Of a stretch of 64,000 bases of DNA, positions 37,707 to 48,100 are shown one piece after another (the stretch's first letter is position 1; each line of letters starts with the position of its first letter). Source of the DNA: Verrucomicrobiia bacterium (GTDB lineage: Bacteria; Verrucomicrobiota; Verrucomicrobiia; Limisphaerales; UBA9464); NCBI GenBank assembly GCA_019634635.1, contig JAHCBB010000016.1, positions 40,287 to 104,286 of the forward strand. Reading direction: 5' to 3'. The translations under genes and the position numbers were made by a program. A model generated the notes under the pieces. That model was not told the origin of the DNA, did no database searches, and worked only from the letters and a program-made list of their open reading frames with translations.

Positions 37707-38696
37707 GTGAGACCTCTCCTGGTGCCGATCCTCCTGGCAGGAACTTTTCTTCTGCCGATGGCACCTTTGGGGGACACGGTGAGGCTCAAGGATGACGCCG
37801 TGATTTCCGGCAGGATCCTGTCCGACAAGCCGGACACCCTGTATGTGGACATCGGGTACACGGTGATCGCGGTGCCGAAGTCCTCCGTGCTCGAGATCGT
37901 CCGACCGGAATCGAATCCTGCGGCCGAAGGGGAGCCCGCCGAAGCGCAGGAGGGGTCTGTGACGCCGGGGTTGGCGGGCGGGGTGTTCCAGGAGGTGGCG
38001 CCGGGTGCCGTCGAGACCCCGGTGCGCGAACTGGTGGGCCGGTTGGGCGAGGCGGTGGTTCAGGTGCGGACTCCCGGGGGCCTCGGCAGCGGTTTCTTCA
38101 TTCATCCGGATGGCTATTTCGTGACCAATTTCCACGTCATCGAGGGCGAGACCCGGATTTCCGTTGAAGTCTATCATCAGCGGGATGGCCAGTTGGAACG
38201 TCGCAGCTACAAGGACGTGAGGATCGTGGCGATGAACAAGTTCGCCGACCTGGCCCTGCTCAAGGTGGAGGATCCCGAAGCCCCGCGCTTCAAGGTGGTC
38301 ACGCTCGGCAATTCCGACGCACTGGCCCAGGGGGACCGTGTGTTCGCCATCGGAAGCCCCCTGGGGTTGGAACGAACCGTCACCGAGGGGATCGTCAGCA
38401 CCACGGCGCGCGAAGTGGGCGGCGACCTGTACCTTCAGACCACGGCGCAGATCAATCCGGGCAATTCCGGCGGGCCGCTGTTCAACGCCGCGGGCGCGGT
38501 CGTCGGTGTGACCAACATGAAGCTGACGTTTGGCGAGGGGTTGGGCTTTGCGATTCCGGTCGCCGTCCTCCGCTACTTCCTGGAGCACCGGGACGCCTAC
38601 GCCTACGACAACGACAACCCCAGCAACCCGTTCCGCTATCTGGAGCCGCCACGCCGGGTTCAGTTGCCCCTCCGGGGTGGAACCCGGACGCCCTGA
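37707..38696 (+). CDS. HtrA-like (S1C) trypsin-type protease without PDZ domain
   Basis: The predicted product is 329 aa from a GTG at 37707, with a signal peptide. A short beta domain (residues about 25-65) precedes the protease. The triad is visible: histidine in VTNFHVIEG, aspartate in KFADLALLKV and serine in INPGNSGGPLF, with the FAIGSPLGL and GLGFAIPV blocks typical of DegP/HtrA. No PDZ domain follows; the protein ends shortly after the protease. It is probably a periplasmic quality-control or regulatory protease. Confidence 0.88.
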   Translation: MRPLLVPILLAGTFLLPMAPLGDTVRLKDDAVISGRILSDKPDTLYVDIGYTVIAVPKSSVLEIVRPESNPAAEGEPAEAQEGSVTPGLAGGVFQEVAPGAVETPVRELVGRLGEAVVQVRTPGGLGSGFFIHPDGYFVTNFHVIEGETRISVEVYHQRDGQLERRSYKDVRIVAMNKFADLALLKVEDPEAPRFKVVTLGNSDALAQGDRVFAIGSPLGLERTVTEGIVSTTAREVGGDLYLQTTAQINPGNSGGPLFNAAGAVVGVTNMKLTFGEGLGFAIPVAVLRYFLEHRDAYAYDNDNPSNPFRYLEPPRRVQLPLRGGTRTP

Positions 38697-38822
38697 ACGT
38701 TTGGAGTTCCGGAGAATCCCATTCCCGGACTCCGGGGTTCCGGGCGGGCAGGACCTTCAAGGCCGCCATTCCATGATGGAATCGTCTTGCCATCGTTGCC
38801 GCGCCCGCAACCTTCGCGACCC

Positions 38823-40697
38823 ATGAAACGTCGTCTGCTCGGGACCGCACTGATCCTCTGCCTTGCCGTCCGCGCCGCGGTCCCCGAGCCGGCGCAGTTG
38901 TTTCCTCAGGACACCCTCCTCCTCGCGACCATTCCGGACGGGACGGCAGCCCGTGCCGCCGTGGGCTCGGCGCCCTTCGGGCGCCTCTGGAACGACCCGG
39001 CCATGAAATCGTTTCGCGACAAGTTCGAGGAGGGCTTCCGGACGCGGTTTCTTGCCGCCGCCGACAAGGACCTTGGACTGAAGCTTGAGGACTGGGCCCC
39101 CCTGGTCCGGGGACAGCTGTCGCTGGCGTTCCTCCGGGCGGATTGGGATCCGTCCCGCGAAGATTCCGACCCGACCATGGTGCTTCTGATGGATGCCAGG
39201 GATCGCGCGGACGAGCTCCGCGGGCGCCTGACGGAGATCCGCACCCGTCTGGACGCGTCGCGATGGACGCTTCGATCCCGAAAAATCCGCGACATCGAGT
39301 TCTGGACCCTCCTCGTGGATCGCCCGCTGATCGCCGGTGGCGAGGGCGAAGAGCCTTCTGCCCAGCCCGACGATCAGGGAAATGAATCGGTGGACGGGGA
39401 TGCGGTGGACGGGGAGGACGGGCCGACGGAACCATGGGAGCTGACGTTTGGTCAGGTGGACACCGTGCTGGTCCTGGCGACCGGGATCGAGGGACTGGAG
39501 CGCGTGGTGGCGCGTTTGACCGGGGGGTCGGTTCCAGCGGTGGGTGACCTTCCCGAGTTTCAGACCGCCGCCGCGGCCGGTGAGTTCCGGAATGCCACCG
39601 GTTACGCCTACCTGCAGGCGGGGGCCGTGCTGAACACCATGACGGCCGCGGATGCCGACGGGGAATCTGGCGGGGTCTTTGGCATCCAGCCCAATCAGCT
39701 GATGGCTGCGCTGGGAATTGACGGATTGCAGTCGGTGTCCGGCTCGGTTCACCAGTCGGAAGCCGGGATGATGATGCGGTTTTTGGCCGCGGTTCCGGAG
39801 TCCGGGAGGAAGGGGCTGTTTCAGTTGCTGCGTTTCGAAATCAAGGACGCGAGCCCGCCGACGTTCGTTCCAGCGGAGGCGGTGGAGTTTCAGCGGATTC
39901 GCTTGAACGGCGCCAGGCTGTGGACTGGTGTCGAGGCGCTGGTTCGCCAGGTGTCCCCACAGTTGGGAACCCTGCTTTCGATGTCGCTGGGGTCCCTGGG
40001 CAAGGACCGCGATCCCCAGTTTGACTTTCAGAAGATGTTTTTCGGCAATCTGGGGGACGATTGGATCAGCTATCGCAAGGCGCCGCGCGGCAAATCAGCC
40101 GCAGAACTCGCCAGTCCGCCCTCCATCACCCTGGTGGGCGTGGTGAATGCCGACCAGATGCTCGCGGCCATCCGGTCGGTTGGCGGGTTGCTTCCCGGAG
40201 GTCCGGACGATCTGCGCGAGCGGGAGGTCAACGGGCGCAAGGTGCTTACCTTGAAGCTGCCGGCCGTCCCGGGGCAGCCGGTTCGAACGCTGGAGATCGC
40301 GGCCGTCGGCGGGTATGTCGCCTTTGCATCGGATGCCCCGTTGCTGGAGGAGTTCCTGCGGAGCGTCGAGGGTGCTGGCAAACCGCTCCGGGAACTCCCC
40401 GGTCTCGGCGAGGCGGCCCAGCGTGTCGGGGGTATGGATGCCGGCATCTTTGGCTTCCAGAACCAGCGGGAATCCGCGGCGGGGGCCTGGGAAATGTTGC
40501 GACAGGACGGATGGGAGAAGCTGGTTCCGGGCATGAAGGCTCCATCGCCGGGCTCCACCGCTCCGTGGCCGGACTTCTCCGCGTTGCCCCCGTTCGAGAG
40601 CGTCTCCAAATACTTTGGCATCAACGTCTCATCGGCCGGGTGGGAGAGCCGCGGATTCCAGATCCGGAGCTTCACGCCGGTTCCAAAGTCGTGGTGA
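38823..40697 (+). CDS. Secreted protein of unknown function
   Basis: The predicted product is 624 aa from the ATG at 38823 with a signal peptide (CLAVRAAVP end). I do not recognise a catalytic domain. The protein is mostly alpha/beta with a repeated pattern of PD-LLL-TIPDG- and GYVAFASDAPLLEEFLRS-type segments, reminiscent of DUF3352-like exported proteins that follow a substrate-assessment fold, but this is weak. An acidic low-complexity stretch (DGDAVDGEDG) lies near residue 200. It is in the same direction as the protease upstream, about 126 nt apart. Confidence 0.6.
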   Translation: MKRRLLGTALILCLAVRAAVPEPAQLFPQDTLLLATIPDGTAARAAVGSAPFGRLWNDPAMKSFRDKFEEGFRTRFLAAADKDLGLKLEDWAPLVRGQLSLAFLRADWDPSREDSDPTMVLLMDARDRADELRGRLTEIRTRLDASRWTLRSRKIRDIEFWTLLVDRPLIAGGEGEEPSAQPDDQGNESVDGDAVDGEDGPTEPWELTFGQVDTVLVLATGIEGLERVVARLTGGSVPAVGDLPEFQTAAAAGEFRNATGYAYLQAGAVLNTMTAADADGESGGVFGIQPNQLMAALGIDGLQSVSGSVHQSEAGMMMRFLAAVPESGRKGLFQLLRFEIKDASPPTFVPAEAVEFQRIRLNGARLWTGVEALVRQVSPQLGTLLSMSLGSLGKDRDPQFDFQKMFFGNLGDDWISYRKAPRGKSAAELASPPSITLVGVVNADQMLAAIRSVGGLLPGGPDDLREREVNGRKVLTLKLPAVPGQPVRTLEIAAVGGYVAFASDAPLLEEFLRSVEGAGKPLRELPGLGEAAQRVGGMDAGIFGFQNQRESAAGAWEMLRQDGWEKLVPGMKAPSPGSTAPWPDFSALPPFESVSKYFGINVSSAGWESRGFQIRSFTPVPKSW

Positions 40698-40708
40698 CAT
40701 TTGTCACC
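40693..40708. repeat. Short palindrome over the stop codon at 40697
   Basis: GGTGACA, two bases, then TGTCACC forms a perfect 7-bp inverted repeat overlapping the stop of the preceding gene. No T-run follows, so it is more like a protein-binding site or a weak hairpin than a terminator. Confidence 0.35.
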
Positions 40709-40927
40709 ATCTTTGCCATGTCGTTTGGCATCATGCGCTTCGGGGATGGCGTCCGCCATGGGCCGCCGGCAGATTGATGGGGCCGCGCAGAGGATCGAAA
40801 CCAAGCGGCTGGGGGTGGTCTGGCTGAGGGGCTGGACCGCCCCCAATTCGCTTTTGCCCGCCCCGGTGGCCCGCGCTTCTCATCCGGTCCTGCCCACAAT
40901 CGTTGCAGCGGGAAACCATGCGAGACC

Positions 40928-41680
40928 TTATCGGGTCCGTCCGCCGCTCCTCTTGATGCGCTTCGGTGGACGCTCATCAACAATCGGATGCCCTCCCAGG
41001 GGGAGCAGCGGCCGGAGAGGGCAGTCGGTGCAGTCGGCGAGCCGGGAACGGCAGTGGACCTTTCCGACCGCGACGAGTTGTGCATGGAGGTCCTGCCAGA
41101 AATCCACGGGGTTTCGGAGGTTGAGCCGGGCGGCCGCAGATTCGCAGCGGAGTCGGAGCACATCGTCGTTCATCCCGGTGTCCATCCATCCGTGGCGTCG
41201 GAAAATCCGTCGCGCATAGGCATCCACCACAAAGCGGCTCTGCCCGCCGGCGTACAGCAACATGCAGTCCGCTGTTTCAGGTCCGATTCCCGGGATGGAC
41301 AGCAATCGTTCCCGGACAACGCCCGGCGGTCCGCGCAGCGCGTCGTCCACCGATCCGCCATGCCGGGTCAGCAGGTGGTCCAGAAACTGCCGAAGCCGAT
41401 GGGCCTTTACGCGAAAGATCCCGGCGGGACGGATCCACTGTTCGAGCGCGGACACCGGCACGGCGTGCAGCGCCCGGGCCGACCGGAGGGCTCCCGCCCG
41501 TTTCAGGCGGGAAATGGCGCGCTCCGCGCCCGTCCAGGCCGTGTTCTGCACCAGAATGGCGCCCACACAGACCTCGAGGGGCGTCTCGGCGGGCCACCAG
41601 CCCTGATGGCCAAATCGCTCCCGGAGCAGCCGGTAGAGCCCCTCGATCGGTACGGGCGGCGGACCTTCACGAGGGGGCAT
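40928..41680 (-). CDS. Endonuclease III-like HhH-GPD DNA glycosylase
   Basis: The predicted product is 250 aa. The helix-hairpin-helix/GPD core reads LLSIPGIGPETADCMLLYA followed by FVVDAYARRIF, where the aspartate is the conserved catalytic one. The lysine used by bifunctional Nth (in a GRKTA-type motif) is a glutamate here, so a monofunctional glycosylase like MagIII is more likely. The C-terminal cluster region shows three cysteines (CRSRLADCTDC) but not a clear fourth. It repairs damaged bases in the cytoplasm. Its start overlaps the next minus-strand gene by 14 nt. Confidence 0.82.
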   Translation of the reverse strand: MPPREGPPPVPIEGLYRLLRERFGHQGWWPAETPLEVCVGAILVQNTAWTGAERAISRLKRAGALRSARALHAVPVSALEQWIRPAGIFRVKAHRLRQFLDHLLTRHGGSVDDALRGPPGVVRERLLSIPGIGPETADCMLLYAGGQSRFVVDAYARRIFRRHGWMDTGMNDDVLRLRCESAAARLNLRNPVDFWQDLHAQLVAVGKVHCRSRLADCTDCPLRPLLPLGGHPIVDERPPKRIKRSGGRTR

Positions 41681-42287
41681 CGGACGACGTCGCCGGCTCG
41701 TATGCGGCGCGCAACTGCTGATTCATCCGATGCAGGGCGGCACCTCGAAACCAATGCCGCAGGTACACGGCATTCAGTGCCGCCCACAACAACAGGATCG
41801 CGACGATGCCCAGGAAATCCCGGGGTATCAGGGCCTCCCAGAGCCTGTAGCCGGCGAGAACGATCCCTGCCGCCCACAGCAGGCAGAAATGCAGGGTGTA
41901 GGCATTGAAGAAGGTGGAGGGCCACCCGGCACGGGGCGCCGGTGGGCGCGGGGCGTCGTGCGGGTAGAAGTATTCCGCCTCCAGGTCGGATGCGATCAGC
42001 AGCCGTTCCCCAAGCAGGCGGTTGATCCGTTGCTCCAGCGCCCGGGCGTGGGTCCTGGCAAAGTCGGCGAAATGCAGCAGAAAGCTCGCGGAGACCCCTG
42101 TGGAAATCAGTCCGGCCACGAGCAGGGTGTGGGCGGCCGTCGTGCGCAGGAACAGGAGGAATCCGCCGAGCAGGGTACTCACGAGCAGCAGCGTGAAGAA
42201 CTTGCGGTGATAGGCGTACTGCATCGCCCGCATTCGCTCCAATTGACGCGTCAGCGCGTCGTATTTCAGCCGGTCAACCTCGTGCAT
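41667..42287 (-). CDS. Four-helix membrane protein of unknown function
   Basis: The predicted product is 206 aa. Four hydrophobic helices are visible in two pairs (FFTLLLVSTLLGGFLLF with LLVAGLISTGVSASFLLHF; then TLHFCLLWAAGIVLAGY with FLGIVAILLLWAALNAVYL), with charged ends. The family is not recognised. It overlaps the glycosylase gene by 14 nt, so they are probably co-transcribed. Confidence 0.6.
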   Translation of the reverse strand: MHEVDRLKYDALTRQLERMRAMQYAYHRKFFTLLLVSTLLGGFLLFLRTTAAHTLLVAGLISTGVSASFLLHFADFARTHARALEQRINRLLGERLLIASDLEAEYFYPHDAPRPPAPRAGWPSTFFNAYTLHFCLLWAAGIVLAGYRLWEALIPRDFLGIVAILLLWAALNAVYLRHWFRGAALHRMNQQLRAAYEPATSSDAPS

Positions 42288-42392
42288 CGTGAATAGGGCG
42301 TCGGCGGTGCGACGGTGGCCAGCCGGAGAGTCCGTCCACCCTCCCGGTGGGCGCTCCCCGGGATATCCCGGGCCTTGCTGGCCGGGACCCTG

Positions 42393-43466
42393 TCACGGCG
42401 TCCGGCGTCCCGGTTGCAGAATTTCCAACTGCCAGGGCAGCAGGCGCTCCCACTCTGTGGAATCCGTCCGGGCGAGCGCCAGCAGCGTGCCCTTGGCGGC
42501 GATAATGGTGGGATCGAGTTCCAGTTCCTTGGCGCGGCGGTCGCGCAGATCCCGTAGTTCGTCGGAGTAATCCAGCTCGCGTCGCGTCATGCGGCGGGTC
42601 GCGATGCGGTGGTGTTGCGGACGCTCCCCGGGGGGCACCGCAAGACCCTCCCGGATCGCCGCCACCACACCCTGGCGACGGCGCGGGGTCAGGTAGGCGG
42701 GCAGGCGGACGGCCTTGATGCCGCCGGTGGCGGCCTGTTCGGCAATCTGGCTGAGCGCCTCGTGCTTCAGGATGAAGAAGGGGGGGCGTCCGGTCCGCAG
42801 GGCATCCCGTTCCCGCCAGTGCCACAGGGCTCTCAGGACGGCGAGACCGGTCTCGCTCAGCTTGTCGTGGCCCTTGATCCGCCAGACCTCGTCGGGATCG
42901 GCTTCGTTCGGCCGCGCAGCCACCTCGATGATCCGCCGGCAGATCTGGCGGTGCCAGTCGAGGCGTCCGAGTTCGGACAGCCGGCTTCGGAGGTGTTCCG
43001 TGAGCGGATTCAGGTGGCGGACGTCGTTCAGTGCGTAGTGCACCATTTTCTCGGTCAACGGACGCCGGCCCCAGTTGGCCTTCTGCGACCCCTTCTCGAG
43101 GGTCAGTCCCAAATACTTGGACAGCACGTCATTGAGGCCGAACCGCGACTCGCCGAGGAGCCGGGCGGCCCACATGGTGTCGAACACGGAAGTGGGCTGA
43201 AAATGATGCCCGGTGAACATCAAGTGCAGGTCGTAGTCGGCGGCATGGAGAATCAGTTCGTGCCGGTCGAACGCCTCCCAGAGCGGCTCGAGGTGCAGGT
43301 CGGCCAGCGGGTCCACCAGCTGTTCCTCACCGGGGATCGCCACCTGGAGCAGGCAAAGCTTTTCCGGGTACGCGTGAAGGCTGTCAGCCTCCGTGTCCAC
43401 CGCCACCCATGGGGCGGCATGCACCCGGGCGGCAAAGTCCTGCAATTCAGCAGCCGTGGCGATCAC
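42393..43466 (-). CDS. rnd: Ribonuclease D
   Basis: The predicted product is 357 aa. The DEDDy exonuclease motifs are present: VAVDTEADSLH (Exo I), AADYDLHLM (Exo II) and YALNDVRHL (Exo III with the tyrosine). An HRDC domain follows near residue 210. RNase D trims 3' ends of tRNA and other small RNAs. The gene is separate from its neighbours; a hairpin at 43564-43586 lies upstream. Confidence 0.92.
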   Translation of the reverse strand: MIATAAELQDFAARVHAAPWVAVDTEADSLHAYPEKLCLLQVAIPGEEQLVDPLADLHLEPLWEAFDRHELILHAADYDLHLMFTGHHFQPTSVFDTMWAARLLGESRFGLNDVLSKYLGLTLEKGSQKANWGRRPLTEKMVHYALNDVRHLNPLTEHLRSRLSELGRLDWHRQICRRIIEVAARPNEADPDEVWRIKGHDKLSETGLAVLRALWHWRERDALRTGRPPFFILKHEALSQIAEQAATGGIKAVRLPAYLTPRRRQGVVAAIREGLAVPPGERPQHHRIATRRMTRRELDYSDELRDLRDRRAKELELDPTIIAAKGTLLALARTDSTEWERLLPWQLEILQPGRRTP

Positions 43467-43563
43467 TGCGGGCGAGCATCCGCAATCGGGCCGCAGTCGC
43501 CAAGGGGTGAAGTGAGGGATGCCCCGGGCCAGCCAAAGGGTGGTGTCAACGCCAGCGGACCGG

Positions 43564-43586
43564 GGTCTTGGGCAACGCCCAAGACC
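43564..43586 (-). terminator. Terminator-like hairpin after the DUF1501 gene
   Basis: A perfect 10-bp stem (GGTCTTGGGC with GCCCAAGACC, 3-nt loop) lies about 30 nt past the stop at 43618. There is no U-tract, so it may be a weak or factor-dependent terminator or an mRNA end stabiliser. Confidence 0.5.
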
Positions 43587-43617
43587 GGCGTTGGTCGCAG
43601 AACGGGGCCGGTCCGCC

Positions 43618-45063
43618 TCACGTCAGGATCGGTCGCACCAGTTCGCCGTGAACGTCGGTGAGGCGGAAGTCACGGCCCTCGAAGCGGTGGGTGAAGCGGG
43701 TGTGCTCGATGCCCAGCAGATGGAGGAGGGTGGCGTTCAGGTCATGAACGCTCACCGGGTCGTCGGTGATGTTGTACCCGAAGTCGTCGGTCTGTCCGAG
43801 TACGAAGCCGGGTCGGATCCCGCCGCCCGCGAGCCAGATGGAGAAGCACCGGGGATGGTGGTCGCGTCCGAAGCTCGTCTTGGTGATCTCCCCCTGGGAG
43901 TAGGCGGTCCGGCCGAATTCTCCGGCCCAGATGACCAGGGTGTCGTCAAGCAGGCCCCGCAACTTCAGGTCCCGGATCAGGGCGGCACTGCCGCGGTCGG
44001 TGGCGGCGGTCTGCTTCTGGATGCCCTCGGGAAGTCCGCCGTGGTGATCCCAGTCGCGGTGGCACAACTGGATGAACCGGACCCCGCGCTCCGCCAGGCG
44101 GCGGGCAAGAAGACAGTTGTTGGCGAACGACGGCTTGCCGGGGGTTGCCCCGTACAAGTCCAGGATGGACTGGGGCTCCTGCGCAATGTCCATCAGCTCC
44201 GGAACACTCGCCTGCATGCGGAACGCGAGCTCGTAGTTGTCAATGTGCGTGGCAATGTCCGGATCGCCCAGGGCACCCAGTTGCCGCCGGTTGAATTCCT
44301 GCATGGTGTCGAGGAGTTCGCGGCGCGCCGGGGTGGAGATGCCCGGGGGGTTGGAAACGTAGAGGACCGGGTCCCCCTGGCTGCGCAACTGCACCCCCTG
44401 GAAGTTTCCGGGCAGAAAACCGTTGCCCCAGTACCGGGCTTGAAGGGCCTGACCCCCGCTGCCGCTGGTGAGCACCACGAAGGTGGGAAGGTTCTCGTTC
44501 TCATTCCCCAGCCCGTACGCCACCCAGGCCCCGAGGGTGGGGCGCCCGGGCTGCTGGTGTCCGGTCGTGAAATACGTGACCGCCGGATCATGGTTGATCG
44601 GGTCGGTGAACATGGAGCGGATCAGGGTGATCTCGTCAGAAATGCTGCCGGTGTGCGGCAGGAGGCTGCTCAGTTCCATGCCGCAACGGCCGTACCGTTG
44701 GAATTCATGGGAGGATCCGACGCAGCGCAGGACGGCCTGGCCGGCGGTCATGCCGGTGATGCGCTGTCCCTGACGGACGCTCGGGGGCAGTTCCTGACCG
44801 GTCATCTCCCGCAGCCGCGGCTTGGGATCGAAGAGATCCAGATGGGACGGCGCGCCGGACTGGAACAGGTAGATGACCCGCCGCGCCCGTGGCGCGAAGT
44901 GCACCCCGGGAAGGGCCCCACGTCCGGTGGATGCGGCCCGGGACGACGGGAGCAGGGTCGGATCCACCAGGGTCGCCAGGGCCAGGCTGCCCAAACCGGT
45001 CGTGCTCCGGGACAGAAAGGCCCGGCGGGAATGAAGGCGGTGAAGCGTGTCGGGCCGGTTCAT
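43618..45063 (-). CDS. DUF1501 family protein with Tat signal
   Basis: The predicted product is 481 aa. The twin-arginine leader (HSRRAFLSRSTTGLGSLALA) indicates export in folded form. DUF1501 blocks follow: YLFQSGAPSHLDLFDPKP, LPHTGSISDEITLIRSM, RGVRFIQLCHRDWDHHGG and WAGEFGRTAYSQG, HHPRCFSIWLAGGGI. The fold resembles alkaline phosphatase/sulfatase enzymes. These genes nearly always sit beside DUF1549/DUF1553 genes, as here (43 nt apart), in Planctomycetes and Verrucomicrobia; the joint function is unproven, perhaps polysaccharide breakdown. Confidence 0.93.
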   Translation of the reverse strand: MNRPDTLHRLHSRRAFLSRSTTGLGSLALATLVDPTLLPSSRAASTGRGALPGVHFAPRARRVIYLFQSGAPSHLDLFDPKPRLREMTGQELPPSVRQGQRITGMTAGQAVLRCVGSSHEFQRYGRCGMELSSLLPHTGSISDEITLIRSMFTDPINHDPAVTYFTTGHQQPGRPTLGAWVAYGLGNENENLPTFVVLTSGSGGQALQARYWGNGFLPGNFQGVQLRSQGDPVLYVSNPPGISTPARRELLDTMQEFNRRQLGALGDPDIATHIDNYELAFRMQASVPELMDIAQEPQSILDLYGATPGKPSFANNCLLARRLAERGVRFIQLCHRDWDHHGGLPEGIQKQTAATDRGSAALIRDLKLRGLLDDTLVIWAGEFGRTAYSQGEITKTSFGRDHHPRCFSIWLAGGGIRPGFVLGQTDDFGYNITDDPVSVHDLNATLLHLLGIEHTRFTHRFEGRDFRLTDVHGELVRPILT

Positions 45064-45106
45064 GAAGAGGAAGGTTCCTTCGGCATGGGTGGGGGCCTCG
45101 GAGGCC

Positions 45107-48100
45107 CTACTTGGTGATGGTCTCGTTCAGATTGAGCAGGACGTTCGCCACGGTCGTCAGGGCCGCCAGTTCGGGGACTGGCGCCCCTTCCGGCATGGGT
45201 GCCTCTCCCGTCTTCAACAGGGCGTTGGCGGCGTCGGGATCCTCACGAAAGCGGGCCAGCTGCCGCTCGTAGGTGTTCTGGAGCAGCTCCAGTTCGCCGG
45301 GCGCCGGCGTCCGCCCCAGGGTGTGGCGAAACGCCCGGAGCAGGCGTTGCCCGGAATCGCCGGGCTCCTCGTCCAGCACCCGCTGGGCCAGGCCGCGGGC
45401 CGCCTCGACGAAACCGGGATCGTTCATGAGCACCAGCGACTGCAGGGGGGTCTGGGTGCGCTGACGGGCAAACGTGCACACCTCGCGATTCGGCGCATCG
45501 AAGGTGGCCATCGGCGGGTAGTGGGCGGACCGCCTCCAGAACACGTACAGCCCGCGCCGGTACAGCAGGTCGCCATGGTCCTGGACGAACACCGAATCCG
45601 TGCCGTCCCACAGGCCGTCCGGCTGGTAGGGCTTCACGCTCGGTCCTCCAATGCGCGGATTCAGCAGACCGCCAATCGCCAGCGCGTTGTCCCGGATGAA
45701 CTCGGCGTCGAGCCGCAGGCGCGGTCCGCGGGACAGCAGCCGGTTGTAGGGATCCTGCTCCAGCTTTGCAGGGGACACCGCCGCCGACTGCCGGTAGGTG
45801 GCGGACGTCACGATCCGCCGGAGCAGGGCCTTCACATCCCAGGCGCCGACGCGGGTTGGCGGGCCACCGGCGGGCGCCGCGACCGGATCGCCATCGCGAA
45901 ACTGCACGGCCATCCAGTCGAGCAGTTCGGGGTGGCTGGGCCATTCGCCCTGGGAACCGAAGTCGTTGACGGTCTGGACGAGGCCGGTGCCGAAGAAGAT
46001 TGCCCAGAAGCGGTTGACCGTGACGCGCGCGGTGAGCGGATGTTCCGGGGCCACCAGCCAGCGCGCAAGGGCGAGCCGGTTGGTCGGGCCCTCGGAAAGG
46101 GGCGGGAGGAACGCCGGGGTGCCGGGCGACACGCGTTCGCCCGGGCTTCGAAAGTCCCCGCGGGTCAACACAAAGGTCGGGCGCGGCGGGTCCATCTCCT
46201 CCATGACGAGGGTCGTGGGGATCTGCGACAGCAACCGCTCCTTGGCCTGACGCGCACGGGCGAGTGACGCCTCGGATCTGAGGAAGTCCACCGCGTGGGT
46301 TTCCCGGTAGTACCGTGCGAGGTCGTTCCGCTCTTCGTCGCTGCGCTGGCCCCGGGAGCGCCGGACGACCGGGAGAAAATCCGACAGAATCTGGCCCTGA
46401 ATCTCCGCTTCCGACACGTCCCGTCGGGCGAAGCGCAGGTCGTCCACGTGCCCTGTGAAGTGCGCCTCCCCATTGCGGGAGCCGAGCCGCAGGGGCGCCG
46501 TGGTGGCGAAGGAATCCTTGAGGTGATCCTTCCGGACCTCGAGGTCCCGGCGACGCCCATTGACATGGATGCGCAGGCCCCCGGCCGCTCCCGAACCGTC
46601 GTAGCTCACCCAGACGTGGTGCCACTGGTTGGGCGCGAGGGGGTCGCGCGCCCGCACCTGGATGGCGTTGTCCGGCCAGGCATGGATCAGGTGCACCTCG
46701 GGCCGTCCGTCGCTGATGAGCAAATCGAAGCCGCGAAATCCAGGTCCCGGCTCCTGGCGGCTGAGGATGGCCCCGTTGCCCGAGAACTTCACCCAGCCCC
46801 CAAAGCCCGCCGGGGTGTCCCGGTCGAATCCGAAGGCGTCTCCTAGGTCCACGTGACTGCGGCCGTCGAGCTTGAGGGCGCGGCCGATCCGCCCCTCGAC
46901 GAATTCCGGTCCGGAGTCCACCCGGAACACCCCGGTGCCCGATGCCGGGGTCTGGGGGCCGGCCTCCGGACCGCTATCCGACGTCCCCTCAATGTCCTCC
47001 GTCTCCTGGAACCTCAGGTCGCCATCCAGCGGCAGGTGGCGGATGCGCGTGAGGGGCACGGCCCCGGCGGGCGGACGTTCCACCATCTCGCGCTCCCATT
47101 TTTCCTGGGTCTCGCCCAGCTCGTTGGTGCGGTCCTGCAGTGTCTTCTCCGCATCCCGCAGCGTGAATTCGGCCTCGACCAGCTGCAGTGCCTGTTCGGT
47201 TGTGGGTACGGGGAGCCGGGGCGGGGGATTGTCGGTGCGGATCCGATCCAGTCCCTTTTCCGGCACGTTGTGGAAGAAGGCGTACAACTGGTAGAACTCC
47301 CGGGTGCTCATGGGGTCGTACTTGTGATCGTGGCACTCGGTGCACCCCACGGTCATGCCCAGCCAGACCGCACCCAGCGTATTGACGCGGTCCACGACGT
47401 ACTTGTTGAGATACTCGTCGGGATCCGCGCCGCCCTCGTCATTGGTCATGTTGTTCCTCACGAACCCGGTCGCGACGCGCTGGGACCGCGTGGCGTTGGG
47501 CAGGAGATCGCCGGCAAGCTGTTCCACGGTGAACTGGTCGTAGGGCCGATTGTCATTGAAGGACTGGATCACCCAGTCGCGCCACAGCCACATGAAGCGC
47601 ACGCCGTCAAAGTGATAGCCGCTGGTGTCGGCAAACCGCGCGAGGTCCATCCAATGGGCCGCCATCCGCTCGCCGTACTGTGGCATTTCAAGCAGCCGGT
47701 CCACCGCGCGTTCGTAGGCCTCGGGTCCCTGGTCGGCAAGAAAACGGTCCACCGCCTCGATGGACGGCGGCAGCCCGGTCAGGTCAAGGGTCGCCCGCCG
47801 CAGCAACGTCACGCGGTCCGCCTCGGGGTTGGGGGAGAGGCCCGCCGCCTCAAGCCGGGACAGCACGAAGAAATCCAGTTCGTTGCGTGGCCATCGGACG
47901 TCGGTCACCGGCGGGAGTGCCGGCCGCCGGGGCGGGAGGAACGCCCAATGGTCCTGCCACGGGGCGCCCTCGGCCACCCACTGCTCGATCAGCGCACGCT
48001 GGGATTCGGAAAGCGGCTTGCCCGTCTCCGGAGGCGGCATGATCTCGTCGGGATCCGCCGACCGGATCCGGACCACCACCGGGCTGTGTCCGGGCTCCCC

